Shown here piece by piece: positions 26,196 to 35,116 of a stretch of 64,000 nucleotides of DNA. The notes under the pieces were generated by a model. The model was given only the letters and a program-made list of their open reading frames with translations, was not told the DNA's origin and did no database searches. Origin of the DNA: Lentisphaerae bacterium RIFOXYA12_64_32 (GTDB lineage Bacteria > Verrucomicrobiota > Lentisphaeria > Oligosphaerales > YB12-FULL-65-16); assembly GCA_001803235.1 (NCBI GenBank), contig MHBL01000148.1, positions 1-64,000 of the forward strand. Direction: 5' to 3'. The first letter of the stretch is position 1; each line of letters begins with the position of its first letter. Made by a program: the position numbers and the translations under genes.

Positions 26196-28118
26196 ATGCA
26201 GTCTGGATGCTCAAGACTCCATGGCGGTGGAACGCCCGCTCGTGTGCGCACTCCGCACCGCTTCCGATGGGCGGCGGCGGCCGCCCTCGCCGTCGGCCTC
26301 GCACTCGCACCACGCCCCGCCGTCGCGGCGGACCGCGACGCGCTGTTCCAGGTCCCGGACTTCCAGGCGTTGCCGCCCGCCGTCGAGGTGATTTCCGAGA
26401 AGACCACTGACGGCGTGCACGTCATGGAGTTCTACTTTGCCGGCGCGCCGTTCGCCGGCAAGCCGACGCGCATCTACGCCTTCTACGCGCGCCCTGTTGC
26501 CGACGGGCGCTACCCGGGCGTGGTGCAACTGCACGGTGCGGGGCTCGCAACGCTCGAGCCCAAAGCCGCCGAGTTCTACGCCCGCAACGGGTTCGCCTGC
26601 ATCTTGATCGACTGGTGCGGGCCGGCCAAGGGCCGCAAGGTGCCGCGCCAGCCGCCGTACTCCGAGTTCGAGAGTCCCGGCAACCTGGCCGGGCCGCTGA
26701 TCGACCAGGGCGCGGGCGATTCGCAGCGCAAGGGTTTCCAGACCTACGGCCCGGAAGTGGACGGCGTCACGAATGGCGTGCGGTTCGTGCGCCGTGCCTT
26801 CCTGTTCCTGCGCAGCCGTCCCGAAGTGGCCCCGGACCAACTCTTCCTCTCCGGCATGTCGGCCGGGGCGCACCTGTCGCTGCTCGTGCTCGGGCAGGAG
26901 TCCGGCATTCGCGGCGCGGTCGTGAAGTACGGTTGCGCCTTCATCCGCGACCTGCCGGGGTACTTCGGCGGCTACTTCGGCCCCATCACGCTGGCGCCGA
27001 AGGAGCAGCAGGACGCGTGGCTTGGCGTGCTCGACCCCAAGCACGGCCTGACGCGCTACCACTCGAGCGTGCTCATGCTCTCCGGCACGGATGACATCTT
27101 CTTCTGGATGCCGGTCGTGCTCCACACCTGGCGCGCCATCCCGTCGCCCAAGGCCCTGGTCATGCTGCCCAACGACAACCACTCGCAGGTGGGCAACGAG
27201 GAGATCCCGCTGCGCTACTTCCGCTCGCTGCTCGGTACCGCGCCGGCGTACCCGACGGTGTCCGCGCCGACCGCGACACCGCGCGACGGACGCCTGGCGC
27301 TCGCGGTGCAGGTCAACGGCCCAAGCGCGGCCAAGCAGGTGGCGTACTGGGTCAAGCGCATGCCGGTCGGAAAATTCCACTTCGGCAAGACGGAGGGTGC
27401 AAAGTGGGAATCGTTCCCGGCGGCACAGGCCGGCGCGGCGTGGGAAGCGAGCGTTCCGGCGCCGGCTGCCGGTGAGCAACTCGTCGCTTATGCCATGGTC
27501 GAGGACGAGACCGGCGTGAAAGTCTCCTCCGACACCGTCGAAGTCCCGGACTTCCCCAAGTGGCGCGGCTTGCCCACACCACCTGCGCCGGCTGCCGCGG
27601 TCCCTGCGCCGGTTCCCGCTCCGGTCGCCGCACCGCCGCCGGATACGAAGTCCGCAACCGCCGCGGACGGGGACCTTTTCCTGGACCCGTCCTTTGAGGA
27701 GCGCAAGACGGGGAAGGTCGGGAGCGTCTTCCTCAATTTCGTCAACGGCCCGGACTGGGACGGTGCACCCGAGCATGCCCGGACCGGCTCGACATCGATC
27801 CGGATTGGCGGTGTGGCGGGCCGGAACCTGACCGTCGGCGGGCCGGCGCAGGGCGGCCGGAACTACCGTCTGGCCGTGTATTTCCGCGGCGAGCGCGACG
27901 GCGTCCGGGGCCAGCTGCAGATCAACTGGGGTCGGGTCGACGGCGGCCTGATCAAGTATGACCTGAAAACACCCATGCTGCTGACCGAGTACCAGGCGTG
28001 CGAAATCCGCGGCCCGGCGCCGGCGGATGCCGCCTCGGCGCTGCTGATCATCAGCACCGGTTCCGACCCGAACGAGACCGTCTGGGTCGACGACATCTTC
28101 TTCGGCGAGGTGCCGTGA
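26196..28118 (+). CDS. Secreted alpha/beta hydrolase (acetyl-xylan-esterase-like) with C-terminal beta-sandwich
   Basis: I start at ATG 26196 behind AGAGGTGA; the open frame continues upstream only into repeat B4. The 640-residue product has a signal peptide (about 1-45 with RFRWAAAAALAVGLALA). The hydrolase domain (about 70-350) shows VQLHGAG (oxyanion strand), GMSAGAH (nucleophile elbow, G-x-S-x-G) and LSGTDDIFF plus NDNHSQVG near the expected Asp and His. A Pro/Ala linker (PAPVPAPVAAPPP) near 480 leads to a CBM-like sandwich (about 500-640). Likely removes acyl groups from polysaccharide outside the cytoplasm; substrate inferred. Confidence 0.75.
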   Translation: MQSGCSRLHGGGTPARVRTPHRFRWAAAAALAVGLALAPRPAVAADRDALFQVPDFQALPPAVEVISEKTTDGVHVMEFYFAGAPFAGKPTRIYAFYARPVADGRYPGVVQLHGAGLATLEPKAAEFYARNGFACILIDWCGPAKGRKVPRQPPYSEFESPGNLAGPLIDQGAGDSQRKGFQTYGPEVDGVTNGVRFVRRAFLFLRSRPEVAPDQLFLSGMSAGAHLSLLVLGQESGIRGAVVKYGCAFIRDLPGYFGGYFGPITLAPKEQQDAWLGVLDPKHGLTRYHSSVLMLSGTDDIFFWMPVVLHTWRAIPSPKALVMLPNDNHSQVGNEEIPLRYFRSLLGTAPAYPTVSAPTATPRDGRLALAVQVNGPSAAKQVAYWVKRMPVGKFHFGKTEGAKWESFPAAQAGAAWEASVPAPAAGEQLVAYAMVEDETGVKVSSDTVEVPDFPKWRGLPTPPAPAAAVPAPVPAPVAAPPPDTKSATAADGDLFLDPSFEERKTGKVGSVFLNFVNGPDWDGAPEHARTGSTSIRIGGVAGRNLTVGGPAQGGRNYRLAVYFRGERDGVRGQLQINWGRVDGGLIKYDLKTPMLLTEYQACEIRGPAPADAASALLIISTGSDPNETVWVDDIFFGEVP

Positions 28119-28150
28119 TGCCGACCCGGCCCGCCATCGACTTTGTCCGC

Positions 28151-28192
28151 CGTGTCCGTTTGGTCCGTTTGGTCGGTTTGGTCCCTTTTCCC
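28151..28192. repeat. Short tandem repeats GTCCGTTTG
   Basis: Three to four imperfect 9-base units (GTCCGTTTG, GTCCGTTTG, GTCGGTTTG). Similar units occur at 44838 and 58085. Confidence 0.7.
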
Positions 28193-28220
28193 CCTTTCCG
28201 TCCCCAAGGAGGCCCCCCCC

Positions 28221-31200
28221 GTGACAAACACCAACCGCCCCGGCACCGCACGCCGGCTCGCCTCACGACGGCTGCACATGACAGGAGTCCTGGCCATGCT
28301 TGTCGTTACCCCCCGCTCGTCGGCCGCCGAGCCAGCCGTCGCCGTGGTCCGTGACGCGCTCACGTTCGACCGTCACTACCTGCCCAACCCGGAGATGCTC
28401 GAGCGCATCCGCGAGGTCAAGAACCTCTCGGGGCGCGCTGACCCGAAGGGCAAGGAGCGCGTCCTCGGCTGGTTCGAGTACGACCTCGAGGCGCCGCAGG
28501 CCGGTTGGTACGAACTGCTCGTCGAGCCGGACGCGGCACGTGTCGAGGTCCTTCTTGATGGCGCGTACCAGGGCCAGTGCGCCAGCAGCGGTCCGCGCGC
28601 CGGCAGCTTCCGGCTCGACGCCGGCAAGCACACGCTGCGGATCCAGAAGTATCTCTGGTGGGACGGGTTCAGTCCGGTGACGCGCATCGTCCTGCGCCCG
28701 CCCGAGCCGGGCCTGGCCCGCGCGCTCCGGCTGCACGCCGCCACGCCGGCCGCGTCGCGCTGCGTGTTCCGCAAGGGCGAGACGCTCGAGCTTGATGCCG
28801 AGTACGGGCCGACGATCGCGGCCACCACGCTGACGGTTCGCGTCAAAGACACGGCCAGCCAGGCACTCGTGTCCGATTTTTCGGTGCCGCTGCCCGCCAC
28901 GGCGACGCCCGCACGGCAACGCGTCGCCATTCCTTGTGCACAGCAAGGCGTGCTCAGCATCGAGTTCGGCGAGAACGGCACGCCGTTCCCGCCCGACTGC
29001 GTGCCGTCGCGAACGATCACCGTGGTGGACACCACGCCGCAGCCGCGGCCGGGTGGCGAGGTTACGCGGCGGCTCCTGCGCGAGATCGACTGCACCGCCA
29101 CGGAACCCGACTACGTCGGCGGCGGCGCGACGCGCGTGGTGCGGAAGTCGTTCGGCGCCTACCGCGAGTCCGGCGCGACCGGCTGGTACGGCCACATGAA
29201 CAGCACCGAGCCGAGTTGGTTCGCGTACACCGTCCGCGTCGAGGAACTGGGCAGGCCGTGCGTCATCGAAGTCGACTATCCCGACGACGCGCTGCGCACG
29301 TTCTGCATTGCGGTGCGCGGCGCTGCGCCCGGCGCCTACCCGACCGCCGGCGGCGTGGACAGCGGTGGCGAGTTCAGCCTGACGCACCGCCTGCACACGC
29401 ACACCCTGCTGCACTGGCCGCGCGGCAACGACCTGCGCGTGCTGCTGCTCAACGCCACCGACGGCGTGCGCGCCGCCGCGGCGTGCATCCGCGTCTACGC
29501 CATCGACGGCGACCTGCCGCCTCTCGACGTGCCGGCCAGCGGCGGCCGCGCGTTCGGGAACTGGTACGAGGAGGGCAGCAATTTCATGGCCGTGTACGGC
29601 GGCCCCGACCGCCAGCACGCCTCGCTCGCCGACTACCTGGTGACCGCAGACCGCTGGGCGCGCGCCGTGGCCTACATGGGCGGCGACACGCTCTGGCCGA
29701 CCCTGGTCGTGTACCAGTTCGGGCTCTACCCGAGCCGCTACAACGTCTTGTTCGGCGGGCCGTTCAGCAACGACCTGGCGCGGATCATCCTCTACACTTG
29801 CGAGCGGTACGGCATGAAAGCGTACTTCGAGTTCCACCCCGAGGCGCGCGAACTCGCCGCGCCCGCCGAAGACCCCGCCCTGGGCGGCGACAACTTCATG
29901 ACCAGCAAGGACGGGGTGGTCGGCAATCGCCACCCGAACCACTTCAACCCGATCCACCCGCGCAACCAGGCGTGGACCCTGGGCATGGTCGGCGAGTTCG
30001 CCGACCAGTACCGGGACTGTCCCGCGTTCCGCGGCGTTTGCCTGCGCCAGATGGAGTGGGCGAACCCGGCACTGTGGAACTTCCACTCGCTCGACTGGGG
30101 CTACGAGGACTTCACTGTCGGGCTGTTCGAGAAAGAGACGGGTGTCACCGTCCCGGTTGCCGGTGACGCACCCGGCCGCTTCGGGAAGCGGCACGCCTGG
30201 CTGCTCGCGAACGCGCGCGACCGCTGGGTGACCTGGCGCTGCGACAAGATTGTGGACTTGTTCACCCGCACCGCACAGCGGGTGCGTCAGGCCCGACCCG
30301 ACCTGCAGGTCCTGACGAATCGGTTCGACGTTGAGCGCGGCGTCGACAATGCGCGACTCGCAGCAATCGACGGCGTGAGTGTCGTCAACGGCGCCTCGTA
30401 CGGACGGCGCGCCGACATGCGCCCGGTCGAGGCGCGCGACCAGTTCCTGGCCACCATGCTCGATCCGGTGCGGGACGGGCATGGGAACGCATCCTACCTC
30501 ATCGGCTCAACATACCTCGAAGCCACCGAGGTCGTGGTGCCGCCCGTCGCCCTGGGTTTCCCGGCAGGCACCCAGGCGACCTGGACCAGTTGCGTGGTCA
30601 ACCCCGCCGGGCGGCACTGCCTGGAGCGTTGGGCGCAGGCCCTTGCCGGCGGCGATGCACGCTTCCTCTCCGACGGCGGCAACGCCTACACGCTCGGACA
30701 GCCGCTGCTGCGCGAGTTCCTCGCCGAGTACCGTCGCTTGCCGGACCTGCCGTTCCAAGCCTGCCCGGCCCTGAACGACCCGGTGGCGTTACGGCAATGC
30801 ACGGTGGCCTCTGCGGACGCCGCGCGGCTCGGTCCCGGCTGGGAGCCGGGACTGTACCTGTACGCCGTGAACCGCGAGCGCTACCCCGTCAAGGTCGAGC
30901 TCCAACTCGACGGCGCGGACCGAGTACAGCGCCTGCGCAACGGCGAGGCCGTGACGCTCGACGGGCAGACGCTGCGCCTCGAACTGCAGCCGTACGAACT
31001 GCGCGCGTTCCGCGCCGCGCCCGGGGCCCGAGTCAGCGGGGGGACGGCCACGGCGCCCGCGGAGGTGCGCGAGCGACTCGCAACGCAAGTATCTTGGGTG
31101 GAAAGAGTTGTACCTGAGATAGAACGCCCGGAGGCCAAGGGCCGGCTCAAGCCGGAGGACGTCGCGCGGTTGAAGCAGACGGCCTCGGATGCGCGCAAGG

Positions 31201-32210
31201 CGCTGGATGCCGAGCAGTTGTGGCACGCACGCGCCGCCCTCGAGTGGCGGAGTCTGGAGTTGTTCCGGCGTTGCGGCAGTCTGCCGCCATTCCTGCGCGA
31301 CGACGGGCCGCCCGCGCTACCCGCCGGTGCGTTGGATGCCGCGCAGCTCGTGCCGCTCAGCCAAGCGCCGCCGAGCGTGGTCGAGAGCGCGACCGTGGTG
31401 CCGGACTGGACCGCCGGCACGATTGCCGTCACGGACGCGCCGCTGTGGGAGCTCAAGCTTGACGCGCCTGTCGCCGCCCGGTATCGCCTTCAGGTCGGCC
31501 ACGCGGCGGGCGGCGACTTCGGTCCTGTTGAAGTGCGCATCGGCGACACACTGCTCGGCCGCCTCGAAGTCTGGCAGCCCAACCCGCACGGCGCCCTGTC
31601 CATGCTGCCGATCCTTGCCCGGTGGACTCGCGGCCCGCAGACGCTCGCGTTCCGGCGCACGGGCGGAGTCCGCACCGGCGTCAGCTTCGTCATGGCCACC
31701 CCGGTTGTCGACGACATCCTGGCGCTGCGCTGGCAGCGGCTCGGCCCGTTCTCCGCCACGAGCGCGAAGGTCGAGGAGGAAATGGCGCGTGTCTACGCGC
31801 CGGAGACGGCGCGCAATCTCGACGGGACGATGGACGCGGGCAACGGCGTCACGCTGCGTTGGACCGCGCTCGATGGTTTCGGCGACTTCATCGACCTGAG
31901 CGGCGGCCAGCCGCACAAGGCGGGCCAGGTCGGCTACGCGGTCACGCACGTGTTCTGCCCGGACTCGCGCCGGGTCCGGTTCTCGTACGGCATGGACTAC
32001 TGGATCAAGATCTGGCTCAATGGCACGTTGATCAAAGACTTCGAGCCGCACGCGGGCGGCGCGCCGTTCAAGGGTCAGTTCCAGCTCGACGCCGAACTGC
32101 GCCCCGGTTGCAATGAACTGCTGGTCAAGGTCGGCTCGGGCAGTCACGGCAACGGGTTCTGGCTGGCGGTGACCAATCCGGGCGACCTGCGGTTCGCCGC
32201 GCGGCCGTGA
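28221..32210 (+). CDS. Very large secreted protein with glycoside-hydrolase-like core
   Basis: The GTG at 28221 follows AAGGAGG at eight bases; earlier ATG codons have no such site. The 1329-residue product has a twin-arginine-free signal region (LASRRLHMTGVLAMLVV). Beta-rich, CBM-like modules come first (to about 450), then a probable TIM barrel (about 470-850) with NFMAVYGGPDRQHASLAD, YGMKAYFEFHPEA and VCLRQMEWANPALWN, then a helical linker around 960-1020 and two C-terminal sandwich modules. No known GH family could be named; E or D residues in FEFHPEA and RQMEWAN are candidates. It ends 67 bases before a LacI gene that may control it. Confidence 0.6.
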   Translation: MTNTNRPGTARRLASRRLHMTGVLAMLVVTPRSSAAEPAVAVVRDALTFDRHYLPNPEMLERIREVKNLSGRADPKGKERVLGWFEYDLEAPQAGWYELLVEPDAARVEVLLDGAYQGQCASSGPRAGSFRLDAGKHTLRIQKYLWWDGFSPVTRIVLRPPEPGLARALRLHAATPAASRCVFRKGETLELDAEYGPTIAATTLTVRVKDTASQALVSDFSVPLPATATPARQRVAIPCAQQGVLSIEFGENGTPFPPDCVPSRTITVVDTTPQPRPGGEVTRRLLREIDCTATEPDYVGGGATRVVRKSFGAYRESGATGWYGHMNSTEPSWFAYTVRVEELGRPCVIEVDYPDDALRTFCIAVRGAAPGAYPTAGGVDSGGEFSLTHRLHTHTLLHWPRGNDLRVLLLNATDGVRAAAACIRVYAIDGDLPPLDVPASGGRAFGNWYEEGSNFMAVYGGPDRQHASLADYLVTADRWARAVAYMGGDTLWPTLVVYQFGLYPSRYNVLFGGPFSNDLARIILYTCERYGMKAYFEFHPEARELAAPAEDPALGGDNFMTSKDGVVGNRHPNHFNPIHPRNQAWTLGMVGEFADQYRDCPAFRGVCLRQMEWANPALWNFHSLDWGYEDFTVGLFEKETGVTVPVAGDAPGRFGKRHAWLLANARDRWVTWRCDKIVDLFTRTAQRVRQARPDLQVLTNRFDVERGVDNARLAAIDGVSVVNGASYGRRADMRPVEARDQFLATMLDPVRDGHGNASYLIGSTYLEATEVVVPPVALGFPAGTQATWTSCVVNPAGRHCLERWAQALAGGDARFLSDGGNAYTLGQPLLREFLAEYRRLPDLPFQACPALNDPVALRQCTVASADAARLGPGWEPGLYLYAVNRERYPVKVELQLDGADRVQRLRNGEAVTLDGQTLRLELQPYELRAFRAAPGARVSGGTATAPAEVRERLATQVSWVERVVPEIERPEAKGRLKPEDVARLKQTASDARKALDAEQLWHARAALEWRSLELFRRCGSLPPFLRDDGPPALPAGALDAAQLVPLSQAPPSVVESATVVPDWTAGTIAVTDAPLWELKLDAPVAARYRLQVGHAAGGDFGPVEVRIGDTLLGRLEVWQPNPHGALSMLPILARWTRGPQTLAFRRTGGVRTGVSFVMATPVVDDILALRWQRLGPFSATSAKVEEEMARVYAPETARNLDGTMDAGNGVTLRWTALDGFGDFIDLSGGQPHKAGQVGYAVTHVFCPDSRRVRFSYGMDYWIKIWLNGTLIKDFEPHAGGAPFKGQFQLDAELRPGCNELLVKVGSGSHGNGFWLAVTNPGDLRFAARP

Positions 32211-32223
32211 GGGGAGTCGGACC

Positions 32224-32262
32224 TGTCAGACACGTCGGACGCGTCAGACCTGTCAGACGCTT
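32224..32262. repeat. Short tandem TCAGAC/TCGGAC repeats
   Basis: Units such as TGTCAGACACG, TCGGACGCG, TCAGACCTG and TCAGACGC fill the gap before the LacI gene. They could hold an operator but look like slippage repeats. Confidence 0.6.
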
Positions 32263-32277
32263 TGGAGCACAGCACGC

Positions 32278-33357
32278 ATGCCACGACACCGTTCTCCGGC
32301 AACTCCGCCGCGCCTGACCTCGCGGCGATTGGCCGAACAGCTTGGGCTGGCGCAGTCGACCGTGTCCATGGCACTGCGCGACCACCCGGCCATCAATGTG
32401 GAGACGCGGCGTAGGGTCCAGGAAAGGGCGCGCGGGCTGGGATACATGCCGGACGGGATTGCGCGGGCCATGCGCACCGGTGCCTCGCGCGTGCTCGGCT
32501 TCATAGCGCCGAAGCTGGGCATGTCCTACTTCGCGGAGATTCTGGAGGGCGTCGAGAGCGGCGCGCGCGAACGCGGTTACCGCTGCCTGATCGGTCAGTC
32601 GCAGAGCAATGTGGCACGCATGGCGGACGAGGTGGCGCTGCTGCGGAGTCAGCGCGTGGACGGGCTGGTGCTGATCCCGGTGAATTCCGAGGAAGGTCTC
32701 GAACTCTACGCCGACCTGACCGGCAAAGGGCTTCGGTTCGTGGTCGTGGACGTACCGCTGGCGGGTTTCGAGACGGAGTTCGTCGGGCCCGACAACCGTG
32801 GCGCCGGGCGCCTGGCCACGCAGTACCTGCTCGGGCTCGGGCACCGTCGCATTGCCTGGCTGCGCGGCTACCCGCGCGCCGCCAACGCACGCCTTCGTGA
32901 GCAAGGCTACCGCGAGGCCCTGGCCAAGCATCGGATTCGCGTCGATGAGACGCTGTTGGCGGGCGACAACTTCGGCGTCGCGGCGGGCGAAGCCGCGGTT
33001 GAGGGACTGCTACGGCGCAACGTGCGCTTCACAGCCATTGCCGCCAGCACGGACCTGCAGGCCTGCGGCGCCATCCGCGTTTTGCACCGGGACGGGTTCG
33101 CGGTGCCCGGCGACGTGTCCGTCGTCGGCTGTTCGAACCTGGATTTCTCAGCCCTGCACACCCCTGCCATCACCTCCGTGGACCAGAAGCCGGGCGAGGT
33201 TGGGCGCCTGGCTGCGCGGCGGTTGATCGAGCGAATCGAGGGCCGCGCGTCCGCACCCGGCAGCGCCCTGGTCGCGCCCGAGCTCGTCGTGCGCGACAGC
33301 ACGGCCCGGCGCGCCAAGCGCGGACCCACGGAGCCGCGGCGGAGTGCGGGCCCGTGA
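32278..33357 (+). CDS. LacI/PurR-family transcriptional regulator
   Basis: The 359-residue product has the helix-turn-helix LTSRRLAEQLGLAQSTVSMA (about 13-32) and hinge (RRRVQERARGLGY), then a sugar-binding-type effector domain with VDGLVLIPV, FVGPDNRGAGRLATQYL, AIAASTDLQACGAI and VSVVGCSNLDFS. It follows the large secreted protein gene in the same direction by 67 bases, so local control of that gene and the esterase is plausible. The C-terminal 15 residues are Arg-rich and unusual for the family. Confidence 0.9.
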   Translation: MPRHRSPATPPRLTSRRLAEQLGLAQSTVSMALRDHPAINVETRRRVQERARGLGYMPDGIARAMRTGASRVLGFIAPKLGMSYFAEILEGVESGARERGYRCLIGQSQSNVARMADEVALLRSQRVDGLVLIPVNSEEGLELYADLTGKGLRFVVVDVPLAGFETEFVGPDNRGAGRLATQYLLGLGHRRIAWLRGYPRAANARLREQGYREALAKHRIRVDETLLAGDNFGVAAGEAAVEGLLRRNVRFTAIAASTDLQACGAIRVLHRDGFAVPGDVSVVGCSNLDFSALHTPAITSVDQKPGEVGRLAARRLIERIEGRASAPGSALVAPELVVRDSTARRAKRGPTEPRRSAGP

Positions 33358-33703
33358 AGATTGGGCCCCGGGTCGCTTGACCCGGCGCGAAATGGCGTGC
33401 CGCCGCCGAACCAGGCCAGGCCGGGGCATACGAAACTCGGTGCGTGAAGGCCGGCTGACGGCCTTGTTTCACCTGACGGTCGGCCGTCAGTACGTTCCAC
33501 CTTCAGCCTATCCGCCTTCAGTAGAAAGGCCGACTGATCACCGCCGCGCTCACCGCCATGCTCGCTGCCTCAACACAGAAGCTCGTCAAGGACGCCGCGT
33601 GAAATATGTTGTTTTTCATCACAGAACCCCCGAGTTAAGGCACTAACGCGGGCTCTGCCCGCAACCCAAGAAGTCAGAGGTCAGAGGTCAATTACCGAGA
33701 CAC
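33358..33703. other. Intergenic gap, no gene seen
   Basis: Contains short repeats (CCTGACGGTCGGCCGTCAG hairpin near 33475, CAGAGGTCAGAGGTCA at 33676) and ends where the IS91 remnant begins. Confidence 0.55.
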
Positions 33704-34832
33704 ATGTTTCCGCTACAACCGCGACCTGCTGCGCCAGCTCCCGCCCCTGGCCTGGGAGACGGTGCGCGACGTGGACCGTGCCGTGCTCGGGCGCGATGAC
33801 GTTGTCCCCGGCCTGACCGTCGGCATCCAGACCCACGGCGAACTATCCAACTGGCACCCGCACCTGCACGTCCTGGCCACGGACGGCGCATTCACCCCGG
33901 ACGGCACCTTCATCCCCATGCCCGACACCCCCGCCGAGCCGTACCTGAAGCTGTGGGAACGGAAGCTGTTCGACCTGCTCCTGGCCGAAGGCAGGATCAC
34001 CCAGCAGGTCGTCGACCAGATGCGCACCTGGCAACACTCCGGGTTCTCGGTGGATAAGAGCGTACGCCTCGACGCCGGCGATACCGCCGCCATCACGCGG
34101 TTGACCCAATACATCGTGCGCTGCCCGTTCAGCCTGGACCGCATCGTCAGCCTCAACCCGAACGGCAAGGTGGTCTACCGTGCGGAAAAGGCCGAGTGCC
34201 GGCCATTCCCGGTCCCGGGCGACGAGCGCCTCCGCCAAGGCGTCAAGCGGAACTTCGAGGTCTTCGACCCGCTCGATTTCATCGCCGAGATCACGCAGCA
34301 CATTCCGGACCCCGGCGCGCAGCAGATTCGCTACTACGGGTGGTACTTGAATAAGTCGCGCGGGCAGCGCGCCAAAGTTGTGAATTCCGCGGCCACCTCA
34401 CCGACCGTTCAGCCCGTCATCGAGGACGACGACACCCCGTACCGCAAGAAGTGCCGGCAACGCTGGGCGGCGCTCATCAAACGCGTGTTCGAGGTGGACC
34501 CGCTGAAGTGCCCCAAGTGCGGGGGCACGATGAAGATTGTCGCGTTCATCGAGCGTCGGAGCCAGCCTGCCGTCGTGGAGAGGATTCTCAGACACTGCGG
34601 CCTGTGGGAGGACGCCGCCGCGCGCGGCCCGCCCGCCGCCGCACCCACCCAGGACCAGCTCGCGCTGGAACTGCTGAACCTGACACGCGCGGCACCCGAC
34701 CGCAAGGGGCGTATCCCTCGCCACCCATCGCCGCTACCCCGTTCCTGGCCTGACCGCAGCCCGCGACCGCGTAGCCCGACGGTTGCGGCGCAGTCCGCGC
34801 CTGCGGCAGACCGTGTCAGAGATACGAGATGA
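33704..34832 (+). pseudogene. IS91-family transposase remnant 2 (catalytic domain and C terminus, no zinc domain)
   Basis: The frame is open from about 33704 (TCFRYNRDLLRQLPPLAWE) to 34832 but has no start with ribosome site, and the N-terminal zinc domain is absent. The rolling-circle catalytic part shows THGELSNWHPHLHVLATDG, the HxH (HPHLH) motif, and YYGWYLNKSRG with the expected Tyr. The C-terminal half repeats remnant 1. The two pieces together cover the family. Confidence 0.87.
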
Positions 34833-34914
34833 TATCGTCAAAACAGCCTCAAGAATAGAGGGGTGACCCCGTGGTTTGTGCGAAATGCTCGTCTGGGTGA
34901 GAGAGGCGTAGGAC

Positions 34915-35100
34915 GCCTGGGGGGGCTCTGCTCTGCCCCCAGCCCCCCGCCAGAGGGAACTCGTCCCCTCTGGATACCCCATGGGAGGTCTCGCGGTTGG
35001 TCGCCGGGCTTCCGGCGGCCAACCGCGAGACCTCTATCGGGATTCCAAAGGGACAGGTCCCTTTGGTGGGGGCGCGGGGGCGAAGCCCTCGCACATTGGC
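34915..35100 (-). repeat. Family G structured palindromic element, copy 2
   Basis: Outer arm hairpin TGGGGGGGC...GCCCCCA, then CCAGAGGG...CCCTCTGG (34950-34973), a 23-bp stem (about 34984-35033, arm GAGGTCTCGCGGTTGG), CCAAAGGGAC...GTCCCTTTGG (35045-35066) and GGGGGCGCGGGGGCGAAGCC. The middle section is inverted relative to copy 1. Confidence 0.88.
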
Positions 35101-35116
35101 AGGGGAAGACCCCGGG

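Noticed and set aside
28221-32210. Large antisense frame of 739 codons at 28263-30482
   Set aside because: His/Arg/Val-rich shadow of the secreted protein gene, no start signal and no motif.
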